Assembly (NCBI RefSeq): GCF_024519155.1
Contig: NZ_JANIFJ010000001.1
Span: forward strand, 930,001-994,000
Origin: Mangrovibrevibacter kandeliae
GTDB lineage: Bacteria; Pseudomonadota; Alphaproteobacteria; Rhizobiales; Rhizobiaceae
Length of the DNA stretch: 64,000 bases
Direction: 5' to 3'
This document shows positions 17,032-25,792 of this stretch, piece by piece. The first letter of the stretch is position 1; each line of letters opens with the position of its first letter. The notes under the pieces were generated by a model, which had not been told where the DNA came from, did no database searches, and was given only the letters and a program-made list of their open reading frames with translations. Both the position numbers and the translations under genes were made by a program.

Positions 17032-17837
17032 CTCGGGGCCTCGCTCGGCTTGGGGGTGTCGGTGCTGGTCGCGGAGGGCATGGAGAGCCGCAGCTCGGCG
17101 ACGAAGTCGTAGGCGTCGGCCCGGTAGATGGAGCGGGTGAACTCCACGACCTTCCCGGTCGAGAGATAGGAGGTCCGCTCGATGTTGAGGCTCGCCGAAC
17201 CGGGCACCACGCAGAGCAACCCGGCATCCTTTTCGTTCAGGAGTGCGGCCGAGATCCGCTGGATGGCACGCACGGGGCGCATTCCGGCCGTCGCGAGCGC
17301 CGCATAGAGCGAGCCTTCCACGGCCGCCGGATCGGGCAGCGCCGTGGTCGAGAGCGCCGCGCGCTCGATCGCGAGCGGTTCGCCGTTGCCGACGCGCAGT
17401 CGCGCCACCCGCGCCACCCGCTCGTTGGAGAACAGGCCGAGCGCCACGAACTCCTCGGGTGAGGGCGGATAGATGCCGCGGTCGAGCCAGACCGAGCGCA
17501 CCTGGATGCCGCGCGCGGCCATGTCCTCGCTGAACGAGGTCAGTTCGGACAGGGATTGCTCGACGCGGCCGATCCGCGGGGCGACGAAGGTTCCCGAGCC
17601 GTGGCGCTGGAACAGAAGACCGGCGTCGACGAGATCCTGCACCGCGCGACGTACGGTGACGCGCGAGAGGGCGGTGCGCGCGGCGATCTCCCGCTCGGCC
17701 GGCAGCGCCTCGCCCTGACGCACGAGCCCGCTCCGGATCGCCTCCTCGATCAGCCGCTTCAGCTGCAGGTAGCGAGGACCGGCGGTTCCTGTGGCGAAGG
17801 AGCCCGGCGAGAGGAGAGCGTCGAGCGTGGCGCTCAT
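17028..17837 (-). CDS. GntR/HutC-family regulator with UTRA domain (NagR-like)
   Basis: A 269-residue repressor-type regulator. The N-terminal winged helix (YLQLKRLIEEAIRSG, ALPAEREIAARTALSRVTVRRAV, GSGTFVAP) is followed by a UTRA ligand domain (RVARLRVGNGEPLAIERAAL near the middle, VVEFTRSIYRADAY near the end). UTRA proteins of the NagR/DasR type sense amino-sugar phosphates. The gene lies inside the operon it probably controls and overlaps both neighbours by 4 bases. The TGGT-N7-TGGT elements upstream of this operon and of murQ are candidate binding sites; their half-site resembles the TGGTCT half of DasR-type operators. Confidence 0.9.
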   Translation of the reverse strand: MSATLDALLSPGSFATGTAGPRYLQLKRLIEEAIRSGLVRQGEALPAEREIAARTALSRVTVRRAVQDLVDAGLLFQRHGSGTFVAPRIGRVEQSLSELTSFSEDMAARGIQVRSVWLDRGIYPPSPEEFVALGLFSNERVARVARLRVGNGEPLAIERAALSTTALPDPAAVEGSLYAALATAGMRPVRAIQRISAALLNEKDAGLLCVVPGSASLNIERTSYLSTGKVVEFTRSIYRADAYDFVAELRLSMPSATSTDTPKPSEAPR

Positions 17838-18715
17838 GTGGTGCTGCCTGCCGAGGACGCCGCACCCGCGGCGGCCATCGCGACCGCACCCTGCAGCGCA
17901 TCGCCGATTGGCGGCTTCAGGCGCTGCAGGTAGGTGTCGGACAGACGTGCGGCATAGGTCGGTGCCAGCCCGCCGAGCAGGCAGATGCGGTCCGTGTCCG
18001 GCGCAACGATCACGGCCAGCATGCGCTCGATGTCGCGCCGGCCGGCCTCCAAGATGTCCTCGGCCACGCCGTCACCCGCAGAGGCGGCCTCGACAATCGA
18101 CGGGGCGAAGCTGCCGTAGAAGCCGGGCGTCGCGTCGCGGACCTGGTCGACGATGCGCCGCGGGTCGCCGTCGAAGGTTTCCATGACCCTGTCGGTGAGC
18201 GGGCTGCCGGGGCGCACGCCGTCAAAGGCGAGGAGCGTCTCCTCCAGCAGCTGCCGTCCGATCCGCGCGCCGCTGGCGAGGTCGCCGACCTGAAAGCCCC
18301 ACCCGCCGACGGAGCGGACGGTTCCCTGCCGGCGCACGAAGAACACCGAGCCGGTGCCGAGGATGGCGATGACGCCGTCATGCGGACCGAGCGCGCCGTG
18401 CAATGCGATGAGCCCGTCGCTGACGACCCGGCTTTCGCGAAACGGCAGCATCGAGCGCAGCACCGCGGCATGGCGGCCGACATTGCCGCCGGCGAGGCCC
18501 AGCACCGCCGCAGCGGTCCCGAGCACGTCCATCGAAAGGTTCGCACGCTCGGCAGCCGTCGTGGTGGCCGCGACGATGTTGGCATGCGCGCCTTCGAGGT
18601 CGGTGCGGATGTTGGCCGGACCGCTCTGCGCCTGCGCGAGGATACGTCCCGTCTCGTCGCCGATGGCCACTCGGCAGCTGGTGCCGCCGCCGTCGATGCC
18701 AACCACATAGGTCAT
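17834..18715 (-). CDS. BadF/BadG-type N-acetylhexosamine kinase (GlcNAc/MurNAc kinase candidate)
   Basis: A 293-residue actin-fold sugar kinase of the BadF/BadG/BcrA/BcrD family. The phosphate-1 loop GIDGGGTSCRVAIGD is at residues 6-20; the central ILGTGSVFFV and late LLGGLAPTY motifs match GlcNAc kinases. It probably phosphorylates imported GlcNAc, and perhaps MurNAc, since the clostridial MurK of this family uses both. It is first in the minus-strand operon, with its promoter in the divergent region facing murQ. It overlaps the regulator gene by 4 bases. Confidence 0.87.
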   Translation of the reverse strand: MTYVVGIDGGGTSCRVAIGDETGRILAQAQSGPANIRTDLEGAHANIVAATTTAAERANLSMDVLGTAAAVLGLAGGNVGRHAAVLRSMLPFRESRVVSDGLIALHGALGPHDGVIAILGTGSVFFVRRQGTVRSVGGWGFQVGDLASGARIGRQLLEETLLAFDGVRPGSPLTDRVMETFDGDPRRIVDQVRDATPGFYGSFAPSIVEAASAGDGVAEDILEAGRRDIERMLAVIVAPDTDRICLLGGLAPTYAARLSDTYLQRLKPPIGDALQGAVAMAAAGAASSAGSTT

Positions 18716-18741
18716 CTCGTGCCTCCTGATCGCGATAATAC

Positions 18742-18756
18742 CAATCTACGACCATT
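18742..18756 (-). promoter_or_regulatory. TGGT-N7-TGGT element upstream of kinase operon
   Basis: On the minus strand TGGT occurs twice with 7 bases between, 27 bases before the kinase start. The same spacing and orientation relative to the gene occurs at 18873-18887 before murQ. This is the best candidate operator for the GntR/UTRA regulator; binding is inferred. Confidence 0.6.
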
Positions 18757-18872
18757 TGCACAGCCGAAAACGCAGGCGCGTCTGAGCTACACGCGTAAGG
18801 CATTGAAAAGCCTTAAATCACTTCGGAAACCGCGGAAGACTTTCTTCGCCGCACTGATTCCCACTGGACAGT

Positions 18873-18887
18873 TGGTATCGATTTGGT
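18873..18887 (+). promoter_or_regulatory. TGGT-N7-TGGT element upstream of murQ operon
   Basis: Two TTGGT half-sites (TTGGTATC and TTGGTCTC) are 11 bases apart start to start, ending 28 bases before the murQ ATG. The pair is enclosed by an inverted repeat CAGTTG (18869-18874) and CAACTG (18890-18895). It mirrors the site on the other arm of this divergent region and probably makes both operons inducible by the same amino-sugar signal. Confidence 0.6.
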
Positions 18888-18915
18888 CTCAACTGACGGT
18901 GAGAGGAATTGAGGC

Positions 18916-19845
18916 ATGGCGCCAAACCGCACGGAAATGCTGCACGACCAGGCCGCGGGGCTCGACATGCTCGAGCCGGCGGATGTCGCGCGGCGTCTGG
19001 CGACGGCGCAGTGCGCCGCGGCGGGGGTGGTCGCGGGCGGGGCGGAGGCGCTCGCCGCGGCTGCCGAACTCGGCGCCGCAGCGCTCGCAGGCCCCGGGCG
19101 GCTCGTCTATGCCGGGGCCGGCAGCTCCGGCCTGATGGCGCTGGCGGACGCCCTTGAGCTGCCGGGCACATTCGGCATCGATCGCGAGCGGGTGGTCGTG
19201 CTTTTCGCCGGCGCGCCGCAGACGCTGAACGCGATGACCGGCGGGGCCGAGGACGACGTCGATCTCGCCGCGTCAGATGTCGGCGCCGCCGGAATCGGTC
19301 CTGAGGATTGCGTCATCGCCGTCTCGGCGAGCGGCTCGACGCCCTATACGCTGGCCGCGCTGAAGGCGGCCGGCGCGCGGGGCGCGAGAACGATCGGCAT
19401 CGCCAACAATGCCGGCGCGCCGTTGCTCAAGGCCGCCGATGCACCGGTGCTGCTCGCGACCCCGCCCGAGCTTCTCGCCGGATCGACCCGGATGGGCGCC
19501 GGCACGGCGCAGAAGATCGCGCTCAACGTCCTGTCGACGCTGATCGCGCTGAAGCTCGGCCATATCCATGACGGCCTGATGGTCAACGTGACCGCCGACA
19601 ACGCCAAGCTGCGCACGCGCGCCGTCGGCATCGTCGCCCGCCTGTCCGGCGCGGGCGAACCGGAGGCGACCGATGCGATCGGGCGCGCCGGGGGCTCGGT
19701 CAAGCACGCGATCCTGATCGCCGCGGGTGCCGCCGACCGGGCCGACGCGCATGCGCGGCTGACGCGCGCGGGCATGCGGGTGCGCCCGGCGCTGGCCGGC
19801 CTCACAGAGTCGTCCTCCAGCCGCCATGGCGGCGCGAAATCCTGA
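18916..19845 (+). CDS. murQ: N-acetylmuramic acid 6-phosphate etherase
   Basis: A 309-residue SIS-fold etherase that cleaves the D-lactyl ether of MurNAc-6-P, giving GlcNAc-6-P and D-lactate in cell-wall recycling. MurQ signatures are visible: YAGAGSSGLMALAD (phosphosugar loop), AVSASGSTPYTL, the hallmark LLAGSTRMGAGTAQK, and HDGLMVNVTADNAKLR. Length is typical. It is first in the plus-strand operon, and its product feeds directly into NagA encoded on the divergent operon. No anhydroMurNAc kinase (anmK) is in the window, so the BadF-type kinase may supply its substrate. Confidence 0.95.
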   Translation: MAPNRTEMLHDQAAGLDMLEPADVARRLATAQCAAAGVVAGGAEALAAAAELGAAALAGPGRLVYAGAGSSGLMALADALELPGTFGIDRERVVVLFAGAPQTLNAMTGGAEDDVDLAASDVGAAGIGPEDCVIAVSASGSTPYTLAALKAAGARGARTIGIANNAGAPLLKAADAPVLLATPPELLAGSTRMGAGTAQKIALNVLSTLIALKLGHIHDGLMVNVTADNAKLRTRAVGIVARLSGAGEPEATDAIGRAGGSVKHAILIAAGAADRADAHARLTRAGMRVRPALAGLTESSSSRHGGAKS

Positions 19846-19876
19846 AGCACATCGTGTCCAACAGGGAGTATCAGGC

Positions 19877-21130
19877 ATGAAGACCGCATTCGCATCCATG
19901 CTCATGGCCTCGACCATCATCGCGGGCGTCGCCCCGGCGATGGCCGAGGATGTCTCGCTCACCATCGAGAGCTGGCGCAACGACGACCTGCAGGTCTGGC
20001 AGGAGAAGATCATCCCGGCCTTCGAGAAGGCCCACCCAGACATCAAGGTGACGTTCCAGCCGGCCGCGCCGACCGAGTACAACGCCGCCCTGAACGCCAA
20101 GCTCGCCGCCGGATCGGCCGGCGACCTCATCACCTGCCGCCCCTTCGACGCTTCGCTCGAGCTCTACAAGAAGGGTTACCTCGCCCCGGTCGACGACGTG
20201 AAGGGCATGGAGAACTTCTCCGACGTCGCCAAGGCGGCGTGGCAGACCGATGACGCCAAGACGACCTTCTGCGTGCCGATGGCCTCGGTGATCCACGGCT
20301 TCATCTACAACGCCGACGCCTTCAAGGAGCTCGGCGTCGAGCCGCCGAAGACCGAGCAGGAGTTCTTCGACCTCCTGCAGAAGATCAAGGACGACGGCAC
20401 CTACATCCCGCTGGCGATGGGCACCAAGGACCAGTGGGAAGCCGCCACGATGGGCTACCAGAACATCGGCCCGGACTACTGGGACGGCGAGAAGGGCCGC
20501 AAGGCGCTGATCGCCGGCGAGGAGAAGCTGACCGATCCGGACTGGGTGAAGCCGTTCGAGACGCTCGCCAAGTGGGCGCCCTACATGGGCGACGGCTACC
20601 AGGCGCAGGCCTATCCGGACAGCCAGAACCTCTTCACCCTCGGCCGCGCGGCCATCTACCCGGCTGGCTCGTGGGACATCTCGGTGTTCAACGCTCAGGC
20701 CGACTTCAAGATGGGCGCCTTCCCGCCGCCGGTGCCGGAGGGCGGCAAGTGCTTCATCTCCGACCAGCCGGACCACGCGCTGGCGATGAACGCCAAGACC
20801 GCCCACCCCGAAGCCGCCAGGACCTTCCTCGAGTGGGTCGCCTCGAAGGACTTCGCCGAGCTTTACGGCAACGCTCTGCCGGGCTTCTTCCCGCTGACCA
20901 ACGAGAAGGTCGAGCTCTCCGACCCGCTCGCCAAGACGTTCCTGTCCTGGCGCGACAGCTGCGAGCCGACCATGCGCTCGACCTACCAGATCCTGTCGCG
21001 TGGCACGCCGAACCTCGAGAACGAGACCTGGACCGCCGCCGCCAACGTGATCAACGGCACGGTGACGCCGGAGGAGGCCGCCGCGAGCCTGCAGAAGGGT
21101 CTCGACAGCTGGTACAAGCCGGGCAAGTAA
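19877..21130 (+). CDS. Sugar ABC importer substrate-binding protein (family 1)
   Basis: A 417-residue periplasmic sugar-binding protein. The signal peptide MKTAFASMLMASTIIAGVAPAMA is followed by the mature start EDVSLTIESWRND; the typical lobe motifs WQEKIIPAFEKAHPDIKV and GRAAIYPAGSWDI are present. GGGAG 8 bases ahead of the ATG supports this start. Within a murQ/nagA locus the ligand is probably GlcNAc, a chitin oligomer or a muropeptide-derived sugar, as in rhizobial NgcE-type systems. A strong hairpin follows the stop, likely boosting its level over the permeases. Confidence 0.92.
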   Translation: MKTAFASMLMASTIIAGVAPAMAEDVSLTIESWRNDDLQVWQEKIIPAFEKAHPDIKVTFQPAAPTEYNAALNAKLAAGSAGDLITCRPFDASLELYKKGYLAPVDDVKGMENFSDVAKAAWQTDDAKTTFCVPMASVIHGFIYNADAFKELGVEPPKTEQEFFDLLQKIKDDGTYIPLAMGTKDQWEAATMGYQNIGPDYWDGEKGRKALIAGEEKLTDPDWVKPFETLAKWAPYMGDGYQAQAYPDSQNLFTLGRAAIYPAGSWDISVFNAQADFKMGAFPPPVPEGGKCFISDQPDHALAMNAKTAHPEAARTFLEWVASKDFAELYGNALPGFFPLTNEKVELSDPLAKTFLSWRDSCEPTMRSTYQILSRGTPNLENETWTAAANVINGTVTPEEAAASLQKGLDSWYKPGK

Positions 21131-21144
21131 GCCGCGACCGAAGG

Positions 21145-21172
21145 GAAGCCGCGCGAACTGTCGCGCGGCTTC
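21145..21172 (+). terminator. Stem-loop after sugar-binding protein gene
   Basis: GAAGCCGCGCGA pairs perfectly with TCGCGCGGCTTC around loop ACTG, 15 bases after the stop codon, followed by TTCATT. It is probably a partial terminator or 3' stabiliser that skews expression towards the binding protein; the permease start lies 48 bases further on. Confidence 0.65.
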
Positions 21173-21219
21173 TTCATTGAACGGCTCGCAGAGCCCGATC
21201 GAAGGACGACCGCCGAGGG

Positions 21220-22149
21220 ATGACCGCCATCGCCACCCGCCGACCCGCCTTCCGCTGGCATATCGTGGTGTTCCTGGCGCCGGCGGTGCTCGTCTACACC
21301 GCCGTGATGATCCTGCCGCTGTTCGCCACGCTGCAGCAGTCGCTCTATCGCGAGGTCGACAACCAGACGGTCTTCGTCGGCCTCGACAATTTCCGCACGC
21401 TGCTCGGCGATCCGCGCTGGTCGTCGAGCTTCTGGAACGCGCTGTGGAACAACTGCTGGTTCTTCATCGTCCACATGGCGCTGCAGAACCCGATCGGCAT
21501 CGCGCTCGCCGCGCTTCTGTCCCATCCCAAGCTGAGGTTCGCGAGCGTCTACCGCACGGCGATCTTCGTGCCGACGATCCTCTCCTTCGTCATCGTCGGC
21601 TTCGTCTGGAAGCTCATTCTGTCGCCTCTCTGGGGCGTCGCACCTTCGCTGCTCGATCTCGTCGGCCTGAAGGTCCTGTTCGAGCCCTGGCTCGGCGACG
21701 AGACCTACGCGTTGACCGCGCTCAGCCTGATCTCGGTCTGGCAGTTCGTCGGCATCCCGATGATGCTGATCTACGCCGCGCTCCTGTCGATCCCGAACGA
21801 GGTTCTCGAGGCGGCCGAGTGCGACGGGATCACCGGCATCGCGCAGTTCTGGAAGATCAAGCTGCCGCTCATCCTGCCGTCGATCGGCATCGTGTCGGTG
21901 CTCACCTTCGTCGGCAACTTCAACGCCTTCGATCTCATCTACGTGGCGCAGGGCGCGCTCGCCGGACCGAACGGCTCGACCGACATCCTCGGCACGTTCC
22001 TCTACCGCACCTTCTTCGGCTTCCAGTTGCAGGTGGGAGACCCGAACATGGGCGCGGCGGTCGCCTCGGTGATGTTCCTGATCATCCTTGCAGGCGTCAG
22101 CCTGTACCTCTTCGGCATCCAGACGCGCCTGCGGCGCTACCAGTTCTAG
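21220..22149 (+). CDS. Sugar ABC importer permease (MalF/UgpA type)
   Basis: A 309-residue inner-membrane permease with about six helices (first near residues 12-35, FLAPAVLVYTAVMILPLFATL). The EAA loop (EVLEAAECDGITGIAQFWKIKLPLI, shown here by its landmarks EAAECDG and KIKLPL) marks contact with the ATPase. It forms the CUT1 channel with the next permease, 11 bases downstream. Probably GlcNAc or related amino sugar transport. Confidence 0.92.
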   Translation: MTAIATRRPAFRWHIVVFLAPAVLVYTAVMILPLFATLQQSLYREVDNQTVFVGLDNFRTLLGDPRWSSSFWNALWNNCWFFIVHMALQNPIGIALAALLSHPKLRFASVYRTAIFVPTILSFVIVGFVWKLILSPLWGVAPSLLDLVGLKVLFEPWLGDETYALTALSLISVWQFVGIPMMLIYAALLSIPNEVLEAAECDGITGIAQFWKIKLPLILPSIGIVSVLTFVGNFNAFDLIYVAQGALAGPNGSTDILGTFLYRTFFGFQLQVGDPNMGAAVASVMFLIILAGVSLYLFGIQTRLRRYQF

Positions 22150-22160
22150 AGGCCGAACCG

Positions 22161-23000
22161 ATGAGCCGCGCCACGTCCTCCCTGCCGCGCACGATCGCTG
22201 CCCACACGATCCTGATCGCCTATACGGCGATCGCGCTGTTCCCCGTGCTGCTGATCGTGGTCAACGCCTTCAAGACCAGAAAGGCGATCTTCCGCGCGCC
22301 GATGGCGCTGCCGGACGCCGAGAGCTTCTCGCTCGAAGGCTTTCGAACGGTCCTGTCGCAGGGCGACTTCACCGCCTATTTCCAGAACAGCCTGATCGTC
22401 ACCGTCGTCTCGATCGCGCTGGTGCTCCTGTTCGGTGCGATGGCAGCCTTCGCGCTGTCGGAGTACCGCTTCCGCGGCAGTCGCCTGACGGGCCTCTATC
22501 TCGCCCTCGGGATCATGATCCCGATCCGGCTCGGCACTATCGCCATCCTCCAGGAGATGGTGGCGACTGGCCTCGTCAACACGCTGACCGCGCTGATCCT
22601 CGTCTATACGGCTCAGGGCCTGCCGCTGTCGGTGTTCATCCTGTCGGAGTTCATGTCGCAGGTGTCGGACGACCTGAAGAATGCCGGCCGCATCGATGGA
22701 CTGTCGGAGTATCGCATCTTCTTCCGCCTCGTGCTGCCGCTGGTGCGGCCGGCGATGGCGACCGTCGCCGTCTTCACCATGATCCCGATCTGGAACGACC
22801 TCTGGTTTCCGCTGATCCTGGCGCCGTCGGAAGCGACGAAGACCGTGACGCTCGGCGCGCAGATGTTCATCGGTCAGTTCGTCACCAACTGGAATGCGGT
22901 TCTGGCGGCTCTGTCGCTCGCCATCGTGCCGGTCATGATCCTCTATCTTCTGTTCTCGCGGCAGCTGATCCGCGGCATCACCTCGGGAGCCGTCAAGTGA
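22161..23000 (+). CDS. Sugar ABC importer permease (MalG/UgpE type)
   Basis: A 279-residue partner permease of CUT1 importers. It has a first helix near residues 14-32, a MalG-like periplasmic stretch (FKTRKAIFRAPMALPD), and the EAA loop with DDLKNAGRIDGLSEYRIF. ATG 22161 follows the previous stop by 11 bases, and the stop overlaps the GTG of the oxidoreductase by 4 bases. Confidence 0.92.
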   Translation: MSRATSSLPRTIAAHTILIAYTAIALFPVLLIVVNAFKTRKAIFRAPMALPDAESFSLEGFRTVLSQGDFTAYFQNSLIVTVVSIALVLLFGAMAAFALSEYRFRGSRLTGLYLALGIMIPIRLGTIAILQEMVATGLVNTLTALILVYTAQGLPLSVFILSEFMSQVSDDLKNAGRIDGLSEYRIFFRLVLPLVRPAMATVAVFTMIPIWNDLWFPLILAPSEATKTVTLGAQMFIGQFVTNWNAVLAALSLAIVPVMILYLLFSRQLIRGITSGAVK

Positions 23001-24055
23001 GCGAGACACCCCCGCTGCGCGTCCTCGTCGCAGGCCTCGGCAACATGGGCATGAGCCATGCGCTCGCCTACGAGGCGATCGACGGGTTCGAGATCGCCGG
23101 TCTCGTCAATCGCTCGCCGAAGGCGCTGCCCGAGGCGCTCGCCGGCCACGTGATCCGGCCGGATTTCGACGAGGCCCTGCGCGAACTGGCCCCCGACGTC
23201 GTGTCGATCTGCACCTATTCGGATGCCCATGCCGAGCAGGCGATTGCCGCGATGGAAGCCGGTGCACATGTCTTTGTCGAAAAGCCGCTGGCGACGAGCG
23301 TCGCCGATGCCGAGCGTGTCGTCGCGGCGGCGAAGGCGAACGGGCGCAAGCTCGTCGTCGGCTACATCCTGCGCCACCATCCGTCCTGGATGAGGCTGAT
23401 TGCGGAGGCGCGGGCGCTCGGCGGCCCCTACGTCTTCCGGATGAACCTCAACCAGCAGTCGGTCGGTCCGACCTGGCAGACCCACAGGGCGCTGATGCAG
23501 ACGACCCCGCCGATCGTCGACTGCGGCGTCCACTATGTCGACGTGATGTGCCAGATCACCGACGCCAAGCCGGTGGAGGTGCGCGGCATGGGCCTGCGCC
23601 TGTCGGACGAGATCGCGCCGGACATGTACAATTACGGCCACCTGCAGGTGATCTTCGCCGACGGCTCGGTCGGCTGGTACGAGGCCGCGTGGGGACCGAT
23701 GATCTCCCAGGCAGCCTTCTTCGTGAAGGACGTGATGTCCCCGAACGGCGCGGTCTCGATCGTCATGGACGAGGGCGCGAAGTCGGACGACATCGACACC
23801 CACACCAGGACCGCCCGCATCCGCATCCATCGCGCGGCGGCGGCAGACGGACGCTTTGCCCAGCCCGACGAGATGCTGCAGATGGCCGGCGAACCCGGGC
23901 ATCAGGAGCTGTGCGAGCGCGAGCAGCGCTTCGTGCTCGAGGCCATCCGCACCGGCGCCGACCTGTCTCGGCACATGGAGGACGCCGTCCAGTCGCTCCG
24001 GATCTGCCTTGCCGCCGACGAGAGCGTGCGCTCCGGCCGCCCCGTCCATCTCTGA
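22997..24055 (+). CDS. Gfo/Idh/MocA-family sugar oxidoreductase
   Basis: A 352-residue NAD(P)-dependent oxidoreductase. The N-terminal Rossmann motif is VAGLGNMGMSH, the family EKPLA lysine motif follows near residue 95, and the C-terminal domain has the CGVHYVDVM stretch with the catalytic-type histidine. The GTG start lies in the stop of the permease gene (GTGA). Such a gene accompanies rhizobial amino-sugar importer operons. It may convert a modified amino sugar into a form the nag enzymes accept, but its substrate is unknown. Confidence 0.87.
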   Translation: MSETPPLRVLVAGLGNMGMSHALAYEAIDGFEIAGLVNRSPKALPEALAGHVIRPDFDEALRELAPDVVSICTYSDAHAEQAIAAMEAGAHVFVEKPLATSVADAERVVAAAKANGRKLVVGYILRHHPSWMRLIAEARALGGPYVFRMNLNQQSVGPTWQTHRALMQTTPPIVDCGVHYVDVMCQITDAKPVEVRGMGLRLSDEIAPDMYNYGHLQVIFADGSVGWYEAAWGPMISQAAFFVKDVMSPNGAVSIVMDEGAKSDDIDTHTRTARIRIHRAAAADGRFAQPDEMLQMAGEPGHQELCEREQRFVLEAIRTGADLSRHMEDAVQSLRICLAADESVRSGRPVHL

Positions 24056-24079
24056 CCGCCCTCATCACAGGATCGCCCC

Positions 24080-25111
24080 TTGGGATCGCTGACGCTCAAC
24101 ACCATCCGCAAAAGCTTCGGACCGATCGAGGTGCTGCGCGGCATCGACCTCGATGTGGCCGACGGCGAGTTCGTGGTCTTCGTCGGTCCGTCCGGCTGCG
24201 GCAAGTCGACCCTGCTGCGCGTCATTGCCGGGCTGGAGGACGCGACGTCCGGCCAGGTGGTGATCGACGGCGAGGCGATGGACGGCGTGCCGCCGGCCAA
24301 GCGGGGCATCGCGATGGTGTTCCAGAGCTACGCGCTCTATCCGCATCTCAAGGTGCGCGACAACATGGCCCTCGGCCTGAAGCAGGCGGGCGGCAGCGCC
24401 TCGGAGATCAAGGCGCGCGTTGCCGAGGCGTCGACGATGCTGTCGCTCGGCGACTACCTCGACCGCCGTCCGGCTGAGCTCTCCGGCGGCCAGCGCCAAC
24501 GCGTCGCCATCGGCCGCGCGATCGTGCGGCATCCGAAGCTGTTCCTGTTCGACGAGCCGCTGTCCAATCTCGACGCGGCGCTGCGGGTCAACACCCGCAT
24601 CGAGATCGCCCGGCTCCACCGCGAGCTGAAGGCGACGATGATCTACGTCACCCACGATCAGGTCGAGGCGATGACCCTCGCCGACAAGATCGTCGTCCTG
24701 AACGGCGGCCGGGTGGAGCAGATCGGCGCGCCGATGGAGCTCTACAACCGGCCGGCCAATCGCTTCGTCGCCGGCTTCATCGGCTCGCCGAAGATGAATT
24801 TCGTCGAGGCCGACCGGCTGGGCCGCCGCGATGCGGCCGCGATCGGCGTGCGGCCGGAGCACATCGCGGTCGACCCGCAGGCGGGCGAGTGGCGGGGAAG
24901 GGTGCTGCACGCCGAGCATCTCGGCGCCGATACGGTTCTCTTCGTCGACTGCGAGCGGATCGGCACGATGGCTGTGCGGCTGTTCGGCGAGCACCGCTAC
25001 CGGGCCGATGACGTCCTGCATCTGACACCCGACCCCAAGCGGCTCTATCGCTTCGCCCCGGACGGAGCGACGCTGTCGGAGCCCTTGGCATCCGAGGCAC
25101 CCGCCGCCTGA
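24080..25111 (+). CDS. Sugar ABC importer ATPase (UgpC/MsmK type)
   Basis: A 343-residue CUT1 ATPase. Walker A is GPSGCGKS, the signature is LSGGQRQRVA, Walker B is LFLFDEPLSNLD, and the switch is IYVTHDQVEAMTLAD. The C-terminal MalK-like regulatory (TOBE) domain includes IGVRPEHIAVD. A TTG start is used; it is the only start that keeps the family N-terminus. It energises the preceding permease pair. Confidence 0.93.
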   Translation: MGSLTLNTIRKSFGPIEVLRGIDLDVADGEFVVFVGPSGCGKSTLLRVIAGLEDATSGQVVIDGEAMDGVPPAKRGIAMVFQSYALYPHLKVRDNMALGLKQAGGSASEIKARVAEASTMLSLGDYLDRRPAELSGGQRQRVAIGRAIVRHPKLFLFDEPLSNLDAALRVNTRIEIARLHRELKATMIYVTHDQVEAMTLADKIVVLNGGRVEQIGAPMELYNRPANRFVAGFIGSPKMNFVEADRLGRRDAAAIGVRPEHIAVDPQAGEWRGRVLHAEHLGADTVLFVDCERIGTMAVRLFGEHRYRADDVLHLTPDPKRLYRFAPDGATLSEPLASEAPAA

Positions 25112-25135
25112 CGCGCGGCCGGACGAAGGGTGTCC

Positions 25136-25792
25136 ATGACCGCGCACGCGCTGTCGCCAGACCTGTTCGCCGCGGCGCTGACGCTGTGGGACTTCCACAA
25201 CGCCGTTGCCCCGCCGCCCGACGGGGCGCGGTTCGATGCGGTGGTCGGTCTCGGCAGCTACGACGACAGCGTCGCCCGCCATGCCGCGGAGCTGGTGCTG
25301 GCGGATCGGGCGCCGTGGCTGGTCTTCAGCGGCAGGGAAGGCAACTGGACCGCTGGCGAGTTCGGTGACACCGAGGCAGCGCGCTTCGCTGCCGTGGCGC
25401 GTCGTGAGGGCGTGCCGGCGGATCGGATCCTGCTCGAGCCGACGGCCACCAATCTCGGCGCCAATGTCGTGGCGAGCGAGGCACTTCTGCGCGGGCGCGG
25501 GCTGTCGCGCACGCTCTGGGTGACCAAGCCACAGACCCGGCTGCGGCTCGCACTTACCTTGCGTCGCCAGACGACGCTGGTCGATTGGAGCGTCACGGCG
25601 CCCTCCCGCAGCCTTTCGCAGGCGTTGGACCTGTTCGGCGCCGAGAGGATCCTGGAGGAGATGGTTGGCGACTTCGACCGCGTGCTGGCCTACCCGGCGC
25701 GCGGACTGCAGGCCGAGGCCGAGGTGCCGGAGGCGGTGCACGCGGCCGCTGCGGTGGTCGCTGGGGCCGGCTACAACCGCCACCGGCTTTAG
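25136..25792 (+). CDS. DUF218/YdcF-like protein at end of amino-sugar operon
   Basis: A 218-residue soluble DUF218 (YdcF/ElyC/SanA-like) protein. The conserved N-terminal strand (DAVVGLGSYDD) and the following LVFSGREGNWT and LLEPTATNLGANV motifs are typical. ATG 25136 is preferred over the in-frame GTG at 25130 because AAGGG lies at a better distance. DUF218 proteins are linked to envelope polysaccharide metabolism, but no reaction is established. Its place after the importer ATPase suggests a role with peptidoglycan-derived sugars. Confidence 0.8.
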   Translation: MTAHALSPDLFAAALTLWDFHNAVAPPPDGARFDAVVGLGSYDDSVARHAAELVLADRAPWLVFSGREGNWTAGEFGDTEAARFAAVARREGVPADRILLEPTATNLGANVVASEALLRGRGLSRTLWVTKPQTRLRLALTLRRQTTLVDWSVTAPSRSLSQALDLFGAERILEEMVGDFDRVLAYPARGLQAEAEVPEAVHAAAAVVAGAGYNRHRL

